This document shows positions 45,514 to 58,063 of a stretch of 64,000 bases of DNA, one piece after another. The DNA is from Glycine soja (Eukaryota; Streptophyta; Magnoliopsida; Fabales; Fabaceae): assembly GCF_004193775.1 (NCBI RefSeq), contig NC_041002.1:16859535-16923534 (forward strand), given 5' to 3'. A program made the translations under genes and the position numbers. Within the stretch, counting starts at the first letter, position 1. Each line of letters starts with the position of its first letter. Below the pieces are notes generated by a model. That model saw nothing but the letters and a program-made list of their open reading frames with translations, made no database searches and was not told the origin of the DNA.

Positions 45514-48493
45514 TATATTAGGAAGAATGCTAATAACATTGGAAAAATGATATGGGTTCCAAAAAGGATCTTTAGTCAAAACTAACATTCAAGGACCCAA
45601 GAAAATTTGGGTACCTAAATAAAAAATATGATTATATGATTGAAGGACTCCTTGAACCAAAGTTGGTACATTGATAGTGGTTGCTCCAAACACATAACAG
45701 GAGATGCATCAAAGTTTACTCATATTTCTCCCAAGAATAATGGACATGTGACCTATGGAGACAACAACAAAGGTAAAATTCTTGGAGTTGGAAAAATTGG
45801 TACGAATCCCTCTACCTCCATAGAAAATGTTTTACTTGTTGATGGTCTTAAGCATAGTTTATTAAGTGTTAGTCAACTATGTGATAAAGGCTTTTGGGTG
45901 TTATTTGATTCTCATAACTGCTTTATTGAAAGTAAACATGACAAGAAAATGAAATATGTAGGACAAAGGATTAATAATGTGTTCATGATAAATCTAGATA
46001 AAACTCCAAATCATGCTCAATGCTTTCTATGTAAAGAGGATTAATCTGGTTGTGGCATAGGAGAATTGCTGATAAAAATATGGAACACTTAAATAAATTA
46101 ATTTCAAAAGATTTAGTAATTGGCTTGTCAAAACTAAAATTTGAAAAGGATAGATTGTGTGATGCATGTCAAAAGGGAAAGCAAGTACGATTTTCTTTCA
46201 AATCAAAGAATGTTGTTTCTACCACTCGACCCTTACAACTTTTGCACATGGATCTCTTTGGTCCTTCTAGAACTATGAGCTTTGGTGGAAATTGTTATGC
46301 TCTTGTTATAGTAGATGATTATTCTAGATTTACATGCACTCTATTTCTTGCTCACAAAAGAGATGCATTTCATGCTTTTAAGAAACTTGCCAAAATCATT
46401 CAAAATAAGAAAAATCTCAACATTGCATCCATTAGAAGTGATCATGGAGGGGAATTTTAGAATAAAGACTTTGAATTATTTTGTGAACAAAATGGGATAG
46501 AACATAATTTTTCTGCACCTAGAACCCCTCAACAAAATGGAGTAGTTGAAAGGAAAAATAGATCATTAGAAGAATTAGCAAGAACCATGCTTAATGATAC
46601 AAATCTTCCTAAATACTTTTGGGACGAGGCTGTTAATACTACATGTTATATAATGAATAGAGCATTAATTAGACCTATTTTAAAGAAAACACCATATGAA
46701 CTATATAAGGGGAGAAAACCAAATATTTCCCATCTTCATATTTTTGGATGTAAATGCTTTGTGTTAAATAATGGAAAAGACAACTTGGGCAAGTTTGATG
46801 CAAAGTCGGATGAAGGTATATTTCTTGGTTATTCTTTGAATAGTAAAGCTTTTAGAATATATAATAAAAGAACTATGACTATTGTAGAATCAATTCATGT
46901 GGCTTTTGATGAGACTAACTCTATTAGGCCAAGAAAGGATATACTTGATGATATTACAGATACTTTAGAAGATACGCATATTCATGAAGAATTCCACAAA
47001 GAAAAAGAAGATGGAAATAGTAGGGATTCTCAATCCAAAGAAAATCAAATAAACGTGGATCTTCCAAGGGACTGGAGAACTTCAAGGTATCACCCTCTTG
47101 ATAATATCATAGGTGACATCTCAAAAGGGGTAACAACTCGATACTCTCTTAAAGATGCATGCAATAACATGGCTTTTGTCTCTTTAGTTGAACCTAAAAA
47201 CATAAATGAGCCATAATCAATGAACATTGGATTATTGTTATGCAAGAAGAATTAAATCAATTTGAAAGAAATCAAGTATGGGAATTAGTTGATATACCTA
47301 ATGATCATCCAATTATTGGAACTAAATGAGTATTTAGAAATAAGGCTAGATTAGTGGCTAAAGGATATAACCACGAGGAAGGAATAGATTATGAAGAAAC
47401 TCATGCTCCTGTAGCTAGACTAGAAGCTATTAGAATATTACTTGCCTTTGCATCAATAATGTATTTTGAACTTTATCAAATGGTTGTTAAAAGTGCATTT
47501 TTAAATGGATTAATTCAAGAAGAAGTGTATGTTGGTCAACCTCCTGGATTTGAAAATTCAGATTTGCCTAGTCATGTTTTTAAGTTGAAGAAGGCTCTAT
47601 ATGGTTTAAAACAAGCCCCTAGGGCTTTGTATGAATGATTGAGCAAATTTCTTTTAAAAAAGGGCTTTACAAGAGGAAAGGTTGATACCACACTTTTCAT
47701 TAAAAGAAAAATGCATGATATTCTCCTAGTTCAAATATATGTAGATGATATAATCTTTGGAGCTACTAATGATTCCTTGTGCATAGAATTCTCTAATGAT
47801 ATGCAAAGTGAATTTGAAATGTCCATGATGGGTGAGTTGAATTTCTTTCTTGGACTATAAATAAAACAAACCAAAAATGGAATCTTTATTAGCCAAGCAA
47901 AATATTACTAAAGAGGTTTAGAATGGAAAATGCAAAACAAATGGCCACCCCTATGAGCACTGCTTGCTACTTGGATAAAGATGAAGATGATTAATCAGTA
48001 GATATAAAGAAATATAGAGGTATGATCGAATCCCTTCTTTATTTATCAGCAAGTAGAACGGATATTATGTTTAGTGTTTGCATGTGTGCTAGATATCAAG
48101 CCAATCCCAAAGAATCTCACTTAAGTGTCGTCAAAAGAATAATGAGATATTTACTAGGCACTATAAATCTAAGCTTATGGTATCCTAAGAATTCTTCTTA
48201 TAACTTAGTACAATACTCTGATTCTGACTTTGCTCGATGTAAAACTGATAGAAAAAGCACTAGTGGGACTTGCCACTTTATTGGTTTTGCACTAGTATTG
48301 TGGCATAGCAAAAAGCAAAATAGTATTGCCTTATCAACTGTAGAAGCGGAATATATTTCTGTTGGAAGCTGTTGTGCACAAATCCTATGGATGAAGCAAC
48401 AACTCTCTGATTACGGTTTAATGCTTGATCACATTCGTATTCGTTGTGACAATACGAGTGCAATCAACCTATCCAAAAATACTATTTTGCACT
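45514..48493 (+). pseudogene. Sirevirus-type copia pol: protease, integrase, RT, RNase H
   Basis: In order: protease with the DSG triad (45673-45681, SWYIDSGCSKH); integrase zinc domain from about 46050 (LWHRRIADKN, CDACQKGKQ); integrase core with MDLFGPS, SDHGGEF and NGVVERKN, broken by a stop at 46458-46460; RT with [33 protein letters not shown] and the catalytic IYVDDIIFG; RNase H with ASRTDIMFSVCMCARYQ and ALSTVEAEYISV. Stops lie at about 47214, 47328, 47636 and 47858, with a shift near 47220. A deletion between two agaaataag repeats near 47335 removed about 12 residues after VFRNK. The gene is cut by solo LTR E2 and ends at about 49790. Confidence 0.88.
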
Positions 48494-49598
48494 TGATCGA
48501 GGCCGTACCCGAATCAAATAAACATTAAAATGCAGTAACTAGGAAGTGATCCTAGGTCGTTTCCCAACGAGCAATGATAAACCAAATGTTCATAACAGAT
48601 AGTAGGAAATAGTAACAAATTGGGGGGGGGGGGGGGATTGTTTACTTTTGTAAATTAAATAGCAAGTAAAATTGAATTAGAAAAATATCAGAATTAAAAT
48701 ACGTTGCTTCCCCTTGATTCACAAGCAAGTCTCTTATCATAGGTTGCGAGAATTTATCCTTTATCAGTTTAACCACTTAATCCAACCCCAAATTAAATTA
48801 CTAAGTGAAATTTAACATAAGGCATTCATTATGTGATTAAGCAACACATACACCAATTACTCATAAACGATCATTAAGCATGAACGTAAATTAAGCGCAG
48901 AGACAATTAATCAAGCACTAAGCATTCATGAATTAGTAGCAACAAATTTAGAGTAAGTAGTGAAGGGGAGAAACTGAACAAAATTTAACAGTAATAATAG
49001 AACCTCAAACAAAACTGCGCTTGATCCTCAAGAGAAAGCAATGCTGGGGACTTAGCCTTCCATTAATCAATAGATAACGAACTTATAAATTGAAGAACAA
49101 AATTTTATTGCTACTAGAATTGCAAAACGAAAAAAAAATGTCTCAAAGAAAAAGCCTAAAACTAAAAAACGAAAATAGGGGAGAGAGAAGAGAGAGAGCT
49201 AAACTGGAACCTTGGTATTGTTATATAGTTTTCCAGCCTCAAAGCTTGCAAATCTGTTTTAAATCCAAGCCCATAAATAAAATAAAATCAAATCAAATCT
49301 AGATAAGACAAGATATAGATGAAATAATATCTAGATGAGATCAAATCTAAATAATATCTAGATAAGATAAGATAAGATCTAATTTTGTAGAATAAAATTG
49401 TCTGCCCTCTTCAAGTCCAAGCCCAATTTTGTATTCAAGCCCAATGATTCATTAATTCTTGAAATTAGATTAAAAACATCAAATTAGCTGAATGGGCCCA
49501 AATAATAAAACTGCCTAATTAATTTGACAATTGAGACTAATCAGTACTTAAAATGGTGCAAAAAGGGTTAAGAAATAGGAGAAAATAATGGCACATCA
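48494..49598 (-). mobile_element. Solo LTR E2 (TSD gcact)
   Basis: This 1105-bp LTR is read on the minus strand as TGATGTGCCATT...CTCGATCA and is flanked by gcact at 48489-48493 and 49599-49603. It interrupts the copia RNase H. It aligns with E1 (16063-17421) but has no rpoC1 piece. A G-run at 48621-48636 marks the same spot as the C-run of E1. Confidence 0.9.
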
Positions 49599-49603
49599 GC
49601 ACT

Positions 49604-49790
49604 CTAGAACAAAACATATTGAAATTAGGCATCACTTACTTAGAGATCGTATTCAAAAGGGTGATTGTGTACTAGAGTTTGTTGAAACAAAGAATCAATT
49701 GGCTGATATCTTTACAAAACCTCTGCCCAAAGAAAGTTTCTTTACCATTAGATGATAATTAGGAATTATTGACCAATGTGACTTAGATTC
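49604..49790 (+). pseudogene. End of the copia RNase H
   Basis: After E2 the frame resumes as [33 protein letters not shown] and ESFFTIR, the usual copia pol end, then stops (tga at about 49754). It directly continues the sequence broken at 48493. Confidence 0.85.
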
Positions 49791-50042
49791 CTAGCCCATA
49801 AAATTACCTATGACATTTTCCTCTTTATATATTTAATTATTTAAGGGCATGCCATCGATTACATTGAGTTTGTAATCGATTACCAGGGAACAATAATGGT
49901 GTAATCAATTACCAGAGGGTTAGTCTGTTGATTCTTAAGCATGTAATCGATTACAATAGGGATGTAATCGATTACCAGATAGTTAGGCAGTTACATTATA
50001 ATGCCTATAATCGATTACAATGGTCTGTAATTGATTACCAGT
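49791..50042 (+). mobile_element. Copia post-pol tail with palindromes
   Basis: This non-coding tail has at least six GTAATCGATTAC-type motifs at 49855-50040, often paired as attaca...gtaatcgattacc. In sireviruses an envelope-like ORF can follow pol, but I see none. Element D is inserted at its right end. Confidence 0.7.
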
Positions 50043-51647
50043 TGTCATACCCTAATTTCGTCCGGGGATTATTACTTGATGACATGCAACCTTTGGTTAG
50101 CTGCTTCGAGATACTTGGCGTCCTTTGTTGCACAATAAATGAAGTCCCGAGGCGTGTCAGAAATCAAAAGGAAGCGGGCTTGCGCGATCCATAAAATTCC
50201 GTAATGTGGCGGAAATCGAAAAGAGGTGTTTTTGCGCAATTTGTGAGTTTCCGTAACTTCTTCGAAAGCTAAAAAAGAGTAAATACATAATCCGTAAGGA
50301 TTCGTAACCTTGCGGAAGGAAAATAAGTATCGTTATGAAATTCATAAAGTTTCGTAACGTTACGGAAAAAGAATTACCAAAAAATAGAAAGGGGGTGCAT
50401 TTAGTAAAAGGGGGGTACGAATAGCAATCTAGTCCACTTGGGCCTTCTAGATCCTTCCTCCAGAAGGCTGTTGCTTCTGGAGGAAGCAACCTTGCTCGCC
50501 TGGGCGAGCTGGGTGGCAAGCTTCTCCCCTATTTTGCTATAAATAGGGGGAGAAGTGAAGAAGAAAAGGGGTCAGCCTTCTTGGCACTTCTCTCTCTCTC
50601 GAAATTGCTGAGGAAAATTATTTCCGTGAAGAAAATCCAAGCCGAGGCGCTTCCGTAACGTTTCCGTGAGTAATTACACGAAGATTCTCGACTGTTCTTC
50701 AAGATTAATCGTTCGTTCTTCGTTTTCTTCAGTCTTCAACGGGTAAGTACCTCAAACCGAGCTTTTCAATTCATTCTATGTACCCGTGGTGGTCCACATT
50801 TTGTTTCATGTATTTTTATTCTTGTTTTCATTCGCTTTTTATACCCACTTTTGACGTGCTTAAGCCATTTATTTAAGTCATTTATCGCTTAATCTAAAAA
50901 TAAAATAAATTTCCACCGATCGTTTGAATTGTATCATCCGTTAATTTCGGTTAAAACGAATTCCGACCGTTCGGTCGTGCCATAACCACGTTGGAAATAA
51001 AAAAAGAGGTAAAATAATAATATAATAATAAAAAAAATACCTTTTAGTAAAGTAAAGCGAAAAATCAATCGGACGTTTTCTCTTTGGGATTTCTCATTCT
51101 AAATTGAATTGACTAATAACTAAAGTGAAATTAAGGCTAAAATCAAACTCGCCTAGTCAAGCTCGTCCACAAAAATAGGTTTTCTGAAAGTTTATCTTTT
51201 CAGTTTCTTACTAAGTAAAAGGATCATTTTTAAGGTCCAACTCCTTAAAATGATCACCCCTCAAGAAAAAAAATCAATCATTTGATTCACGCATAAGAAA
51301 GAACTACGTAGGTCTGATTTCCTCTCGAAAGGAGGGTACGTAGGAGCAAAAGCCCCGCTTTTGTCGACCTCAAAAAAATAAAAAGAAATAAAAGTTAAGA
51401 TAACACAATTCCACAATTCTAAAAAATAGACTGTTGTCCTTTGAGACAAACGTGAGAGGTGCTAATACCTTCCTCAAACGTAAATACAACTCCCGAACTT
51501 AGAATTTTTATTTTGACCAATTTCCTGCGGTTTTCCCGATGTTTTCCACAAATAAACGTTGGTGGCGACTCCGCGCATCTTTCCTCCTTTGGAAAGTGCA
51601 CCTGTGAGCCTCGCCTTCGCTCGCCCGCAAAAGGGCACGTTGCGACA
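50043..51647 (+). mobile_element. 5' LTR of element D (Tat/Ogre type)
   Basis: This 1605-bp LTR begins TGTCATACCC and ends CACGTTGCGACA. U3 has repeats of ccgtaa/ttccgtaac. A perfect palindromic element lies at 50494-50509 and the TATA box at 50538-50545. The CTACGTA hairpin (51304-51310 with 51337-51343) has an inner CCTC/GAGG stem with a loop sequence unlike that of the other copies. The partner 3' LTR is not in the window. The left flank is copia sequence ending ccagt. Confidence 0.9.
50494..50545 (+). promoter_or_regulatory. Core promoter of element D: palindrome plus TATA
   Basis: GCTCGCCTGGGCGAGC (50494-50509) is followed after 28 nt by tataaata (50538-50545). The same order and spacing occur in LTR A, and a related layout occurs at 62277-62336. 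Confidence 0.65.
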
Positions 51648-51649
51648 GT

Positions 51650-51667
51650 TGGCGACTCCACTGGGGA
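51650..51667 (+). other. Primer binding site of element D
   Basis: TGGCGACTCCACTGGGGA, 2 nt after the LTR end, is identical to that of element C (26415-26432). This supports the view that the two could use the same primer and replication machinery. Confidence 0.85.
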
Positions 51668-52359
51668 CTTTTTTTTGTGAGTTAGGCCTATTTTTAGGAA
51701 TTGTGGATTTGTGAAACTTCGTGTGTGCATTTGTTGAAACTGTGTAAAGTGTAAATAACTGTTGTCTATTTCGCATTCTTTACATTGCATTCTAAGCACC
51801 CATGGGTTTGAGTTAAAAAGGAGCCCTACACCTGGGTTCATGGGAATTTAAGGAGTGGAGGTGAATCTATCATCATGCTAGGTCTCCGACTTGCTTGATA
51901 ATAGTGAAACCTCGTCTAGAGCTTTCTCTCTTTATAATGTGTTGTCGCTGGTATTCCATACCGCCACAATATTATTATCTTGAGTGATGATACCTCTAGA
52001 GAACGGCCGTGTGAGTTGTAAATTGTTGGGAAGTAGTTATTAGCGACCCCTAGATATTATCCCATAGGTTCCCAAATAGGGGCAAAGAGCAAACACGCTC
52101 CGTGCCATTTGTTCTCATGCATCTTTTGATAAATAGCACTAGTTTATAGTTTTTTGCTAGTGGTGTTTGGTTTCTTTAGAGTAATATGTAACCTTTTTAA
52201 TGCTACGTCAAGGCGCCATCATGCCCAAACGTAGCATTAAAATTGGCTCTATGCGGTCTCGTATGTGTGAATTATCCCTTTGTGTTGTTTTCTTTCTGTT
52301 TCATGCATACGCATTGCATCATTCATGTCGGAGTCTTGATCCACCCCTTTTTTAGGTAA
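51668..52359 (+). other. 5' leader of element D
   Basis: These 692 bp of non-coding sequence lie between the primer site and ORF1. They share blocks with the element C leader (caatggg.tcatgggaa..taaggagtggaggtgaatct; aggtctccgacttgcttgat). No ORF is conserved. Confidence 0.7.
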
Positions 52360-54228
52360 ATGATGGGGACAAATCAAAACGGAAAAAGGTTTTATCAAGT
52401 CAAGGTTAAAAGTCTAGATGTCACTAGCCTCAAGGAGTTGGGACGATTGATGGGACCTCTCCAAAGGCAAGCCTTCTGCAAAGTATACGGGAAGATTCTA
52501 GATTTGGCCGCAGCGGAGGTATTTACGGAAGCTGTCGTATCCCTCGCCTAATACTATGACCAGCTGTTGAGGTGTTTCACGTTTGGGGACTTCCAAATGG
52601 TACCAACTATTGAAGAGTTTGAGGAAATATTAGGATGCCCTCTTGGGGGGAGAAAGCCGTATCTTTTCTCCGGTTTTCCTCCCTCCTTGAGCAAGGTTGC
52701 AGTTGTGGTTGGAGATTCAGCAAAAGAGTTGGATCGCATGAAGCAAACTCGGAACGGCGTAGTGGGCCTGCCTCGGAAATACTTGGAAGGCAAGGCAAGG
52801 GATATGGCAAGCCAAGAGAAATGGGGCCCGTTTGCGGATGTATTAGCTTTGTTGATTTTTGGGGTTGTCCTCTTTCCGAATGTTGACGGTTTGGTAGACT
52901 TAGCCGCTGTTGATGCTTTCCTCGCATATCACCATAGCAAGGAAAGTCCAGTGGTGGCTATCTTGGCAGATTTGTTTGACACCTTTGACCGGAGGTGTGA
53001 GAAAAACAGTGCACGGATTGTCTGTTGTTTACCCGCTCTCTGTGTGTGGTTGATTTCACACCTATTCCGACAAGACACGAGACACCCGTGTCCGCTTCAA
53101 GGTTATCGCTCATGCGCCGAAAAAGGAAGAGTCGATTGGGACCAACATTTGGCTGGGATAGGGGGCAGCGCGATCAATTGGTTTCCTCGTTGGAAGGAAG
53201 GCAAGGAAGGAGTTCTTTTCTCGTGTGGGGACTACCCTAATGTTCCACTGATAGGGACTAGGGGTTGTATTAATTATAATCCCGCACTCGCCATAAGACA
53301 GCTAGGGTATCCCATGAGGGGAGCGCCAACCAAAGAAAGTCTCACGCCTTTCCTTGTGAGGGATCTAGGCGCGCAAGGTCTCAAGGTTATACAAAGAATC
53401 CACAAGGTGTGGAGGAGTCCGTTGAAGAAAGACAAGGAGCTTAGGGGCATCCGAAATGGCATCATTGGAGGTTATCATGGATGGCTAAGAATTCATGCGC
53501 AAGGGTTAGATTGGCTCTCCAAATTGAAAGTTATCGATGAAGAGAACTTCGAAGCTCCGGAGGAAGATGAAGAAGTCCGAGCTCTAAAATTAGAGCTAGG
53601 GAAGGCAAGACTCGCCAAGGAGAAGTTCAAATCAGCTGCTACACACATCCGGAAGGAGTGCACCGAGTTACAAGAGGAAAACGCGGCCACTGCAAGAGCC
53701 CTTGAACAAGAAACCAAAAGGGCCCGCAAGGAGGAATATGGTCGAGAGAAATTCCGAGGAGCATTGTGGGGTAGCAACAATGAGCTCAAGCTCCGAAGAG
53801 AAGAGAGAGATCGGTCATGGGTGCATGGCATGATCTTAAAAGAAGAGTTAGTTGCTTGCACGAGGTCCAAAAGGAGTTTGGCTCAACACTTGGAAGCCAC
53901 GGAGTGAAGCATGGTAGCTATCATAGGGCAATACAAGGAAGAATTGAACCAGTCCATGGCCCATGAACAAAAGCTAGTGGAGGATTTTGCACAAGTGTAT
54001 GCCGAAAAAGAAGCAAAAGGGAGGGTGATTGATGCACTGCATCAAGAAGCGACTATGTGGATGGATAGGTTCGCCTTGACCTTGAATGGAAGTCAAGACC
54101 TCCCGCGTCTATTAGCCAAAGCAAAAGCCATGGCCGAAGTGTGTACTGCCCCCGAGGAGATTCATGGGCTAATCAATTACTGTCAACACATGATAGATTT
54201 GATGGCCCATATAATTAGGAATCGTTAG
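52360..54228 (+). pseudogene. ORF1 of element D, full length with two stops
   Basis: ORF1 runs from ATGATGGGGACA to the stop after IIRNR, 623 codons. The first 300 residues form a conserved domain of unknown function (MGPLQRQAFCKVYGK, RCFTFGDFQMVPTIEEF, LGGRKPYLFSGFPPS, LLIFGVVLFPNVDGLVDLA, FDRRCEKNSARIVCC, HGWLRIHAQGLDWL). Residues of about 400-560 are a long charged coiled coil (EVRALKLELGKARLAKEKF...). Two in-frame stops spoil it: TAA at 52549-52551 and TGA at 53905-53907, each one base from a sense codon. An ORF upstream of gag is typical of Ogre-type elements; its role is not known. There is no frameshift. Confidence 0.88.
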
Positions 54229-54466
54229 GTTCTCTTGTAACACCTTTTGTATAATCTTGGTTAGATGAAAGCTTTGTTCTTTTTATAAAATGAGAAGTTC
54301 TGAACTCATCATGTTATCTAAAAAACCTTGGGGTGGATCCAAGTGCTCCGATCATCCATTTGCATACTCATGTTTTGGTGGCATACTCACCGTTGTTTAT
54401 TTCAACAGGAATTTCATCATAACTAAGAAAACACCAAGGCACCCCTATAACACTTGATCCAGAAAA
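54229..54466 (+). other. ORF1-gag spacer of element D
   Basis: This 238-bp non-coding spacer ends with aaggcacccctataacacttg shortly before the gag ATG, a block shared with the minus-strand fragment (17445-17470). No signal for re-initiation is obvious; how gag is translated downstream of ORF1 is not clear from sequence. Confidence 0.6.
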
Positions 54467-57400
54467 ATGGATAATGAAGAGGGCGTGCAGGAACAGATGA
54501 AGGCCGATCTATCGGCCTTAAAAGATCAAATGGCTTCCATCTCAGAGGTCATGTTAAAACTCTAGAAAACCATAGAGGATAAAGCCACACCAACCGCCTC
54601 CAGTACAGTTAGGGAAGTGGAGCTGGTGCTGCAGCCTGCCTTGAATCCGGGCCTAGACAGAAACACGGCCGTGTTCGGTCGAAGGTATAGTCCGCAAGCT
54701 TATCCTTATGGCCTGCCTCCGGACTTCACCCCCCGTGCCACCCCGGAAGATTTAAGCCAAGCCCCTACTTTCGAGGGGCAACTCCCACCTTATGAAGACT
54801 ATCCCGGGAAAGACAATGAGGAATGAGATACCCATCTTGGCCCCTTGCTCCACCTCAAAGATTCGTCCCCCCATGAACTACCCCAACTGAACATAGTCCG
54901 CCATGTCCCGGCCTCACCCACACCCGTAAAAGAATCTGTTCCCTTTGCGGAAGATAAGGGAAAGATTGAGGCGCTTGAAGAAAGGTTAAGAGCAGTCGAG
55001 GGCCTTGGCAATTACCCATTCTCGGATTTGCCGGATTTATGTCTTGTGCCCAACATCGTCATCCCTCCCAAGTTCAAAGTACCAGACTTTGATAAGTACA
55101 AAGGGACGACATGTCCAAAGGGGCATCTCCAGATGTATTGCCGGAAGATGGGGGCGTATTCCGCGGACGAAAAGTTGTTGGTCCATTTCTTTCAAGACAG
55201 CTTGGCCGGAGCAGCAGTGGCATGGTATACCAATCTGGAAGCTTCCCAGATCCGATCATGGAAGGACTTGGCAACTGCTTTCATTAGGCAATACCAGTAC
55301 AATACGGACATGGCTCCCGATCGGAACCAGCTTCAGGGTATGACTAAACGAGAGCATGAGTCCATTAAGGAATATGCCCAAAGATGGAGAGATCTCGCAA
55401 CCCAAGTCGTACCACCCATGACGGAGAGGGAGATGATCACAATTATGGAAGATACGTTACCTACGTTCTACTATGAAAAGCTAATAGGCTACATGCCAGC
55501 TAACTTTGCGGATCTCGTCTTCGCCGGAGAAAGGATTGAATCCGGACTACGAAAAGGCAAGTTCGAATATGCTGCCAATATGGCCCCTAACAACAATAGA
55601 AGAGCCCTAGTAGTGGGCGCGAGGAAAAAGGAAGGAGATGCCCACGCGGTTACCACCGCCCCAACATGGATGAAAGCACCCCAAAATATCCAAAGCTCAT
55701 ACCAGCCCAATCCCCCAAATTTTTTAATCCGAGCCGGGAACTCCCTCCCGACTCAAGTAAAAGGACCACCCGCAGCAGAAAGAGCGCCGGCCCAACGCAC
55801 AGCTCCAGCCGCACCCCAGCCAGTTAATAATACAGCCCCCGGCGCGACCTATAAATATGCACAGCACCCGCCCCCGAAAGACAACTTCCCTCCTATTCCC
55901 ATGACATACTCCGAGTTATGGCCTTCATTATTGGAGAATCACTTGGTGGTGGCCATACCCGGGAAGGTTCTCCTGCCACCCTACCCCAAGTGGTATGACC
56001 CGGGTGCCAAGTGTGTGTACCATAGTGGAGTTCCTGGACATAATATTGACTCCTGCATCCCGTTCAAGTATAAGGTGCAGCACCTGATTAGTGCCGACTG
56101 GCTATCGTTTCAGGAGGAAGGCCCAAATGTTAAAACCAACCCGTTAGCTAGTCATGGAGGGGCTAGCGTGAACGCCGTCAAAAAGGACGGTCCATTGTGG
56201 GAAAAGAGGTTAGGAGAGGTGGTTACTTCTAGACGCTTCATCTATCAATCACTGCAAGCGGCGTGCATGGTCTCCCGTGGTGGAGGTGAAAGGGATGAAT
56301 CTTTATTTCACCTCGGGGAGTCGCACGACATGGAAACCTATCCCGTGGTGGAAGAATTGCTTCAGCGGCTCATGGATTACGGGCAGCTTGAAGTGTCCAT
56401 AGGAGGGAGGGAAGAACCACAAATTTGCATGCAGTCGGAAGAGAAGAAGGTTCCTCTAACCCCCAAGGCCCTAGTAATATGTTTTACTAGGAAAGGGATC
56501 GGCTCCACACCCACATACCCCCGGGCGGCGCCCAAGCCGACGCCATTTGCATATCAAAGTAATAAGGCCCTTCCGTGGAAGTATACCCCTCCCGCGTCCA
56601 GCGAAAGAGTTGCAACCGAAGTTGACTCCCTATCAGCTAAGGTAACCAACATCACCGGCCTCAGTGGCGTAACCCGCAGTGGTCGGGTGTTCGCTTCCCC
56701 TCACCCGGCGGAATTGCCCTCTAAAGGGAAAGCGCCCATGGTCCAAGAGCCCACAGATATAGCCACCCCCTCGAAAGAAGTAGATCCTCCAGTAGTAAGA
56801 GGGGCCGAAAAGAAAGAAGGACTTCAAGGAAAAATAGTGACTTTGGAAGAGGCCCATGAGTTTCTCCGCCTCATCCAACAAAGCGAGTTTAAGGTAGTCG
56901 AGCAACTGAATAAAACTCCAGCAAGGATCTCTTTGCTTGAACTACTCATAAACATCGAGCCTCATCGTGCGCTGTTGATGAAGGTCCTTAATGATGCCCA
57001 TGTAGCACATGATATCTCGGTGGAGGGTTTCGAAGGCATCGTTAATCATATAAGCACCAACAACTACATCGTGTTTGCGGAAGAAGAGATTCCCGTTGAG
57101 GGGAGAGGACACAACAAGGCTCTACATGTGTCGGTGAGATGTATGGACCACGTTGTCGCAAAGGTACTTATCGACAATGGATCGAGTTTAAATGTAATGC
57201 CGAAGACCACTTTGGAAAAGCTTCCTTTTAGTGCGTCACGTTTAAAACCGAGCTCGATGGTGGTGCGAGCCTTTGATGGTACTCGGCGGGAAGTGATGGG
57301 GGAAATCGACATTCCCATTCAGATAGGCCCCCACACTTGCAATGTGGTGTTTCAAGTAATGGATATAAATCCCGCCTATAGCTGCCTCTTGGGAAGACCG

Positions 57401-57961
57401 TGGATTCATGCCCTGGGAGTGGTCCCTTCAACACTTCACCAGAAATTGAAGTTCGCAGTGGGTGGACTTTTAGTGATAGTGTCGGGTGAAGAGGATATGT
57501 TAGTGAGCTGCCCCTCCTCCGCACCGTACGTAGAAGCGGCGGAAGAATCATTGGAAATGGCTTTCCAATCCTTTGAGGTGGTGAGCTACGCCTCGGTGGA
57601 ACCGAGTCCGTCGCTACCTTCTCTCTCCAACGCGGCCATAATGGTGGCGCGTGTTATGCTCAGGAACGGATTTGAGCCCGGAATTGGTCTAGGCAAGGAC
57701 TGCCTCGGGAATGCCGATGTGGTCGATATCAAGGGAAATCCATACAAGTATGGGTTAGGGTATGAACCCGGGATGCCGGGGAGGAGGAACGTGCCGTCAA
57801 GATTTCGGGCGGATAAGGTATGGCCCGGCCGTATTAGCCAGTGTTTCACCAGCGTTGGAATGGTGTCCGAAGAGGAGGTGGCTGCAATAGAAGAGGAGTT
57901 CCCTCAAGACCCACCAAGTTTTGTGCAACCATGCCACCCCGATTCCCAAGTAGGGAACTAG
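54467..57961 (+). pseudogene. gag-protease of element D, two stops
   Basis: Gag starts MDNEEGVQEQMKADLSALK. In-frame stops lie at 54563-54565 (TAG) and 54824-54826 (TGA); from 54827 the frame is open to 57961. Domains in order: capsid-like retrotransposon gag (55020-55560: PKFKVPDFDKYKGTTCP, AVAWYTNLEASQIRSWKDL, YAQRWRDLATQVVPPM); a zinc-knuckle-like C-x2-H-x5-H-x4-C from 56012; a linker with PLPSKGK-type basic and Pro-rich parts; an aspartic protease with the triad D-N-G at 57173-57181 (KVLIDNGSSLNVMP) and the flap-side LLGRPWIHALG; and a G-patch-like end (NGFEPGIGLGKD, KYGLGYEPG) at about 57655-57760. DNG rather than DSG/DTG is common in plant Tat elements. Confidence 0.88.
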
Positions 57962-58063
57962 CGCGTGATAAGCCAGTCAGAAGTCTATACCGCTGATTCA
58001 ATGTAATTAGAGCCTATAGATTTCCGTTCTCTTTTGTTTTGTGAAACCTACCTTATTAAATAA
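57962..58063 (+). other. Gap between protease and RT, possible Ogre-type intron
   Basis: The gag-pro frame ends at 57961 and the pol frame is blocked until taa 58061-58063. Ogre elements are known to carry an intron between protease and RT. Here acceptor-like ttcttgcag ends at 58095 and tttggtatag at 58156. Donor-like aaggtatgg occurs at about 57815 and aagtaggg at 57948. I could not find a pair that both looks strong and keeps the frame. A frameshift or decay are other explanations. Confidence 0.45.
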
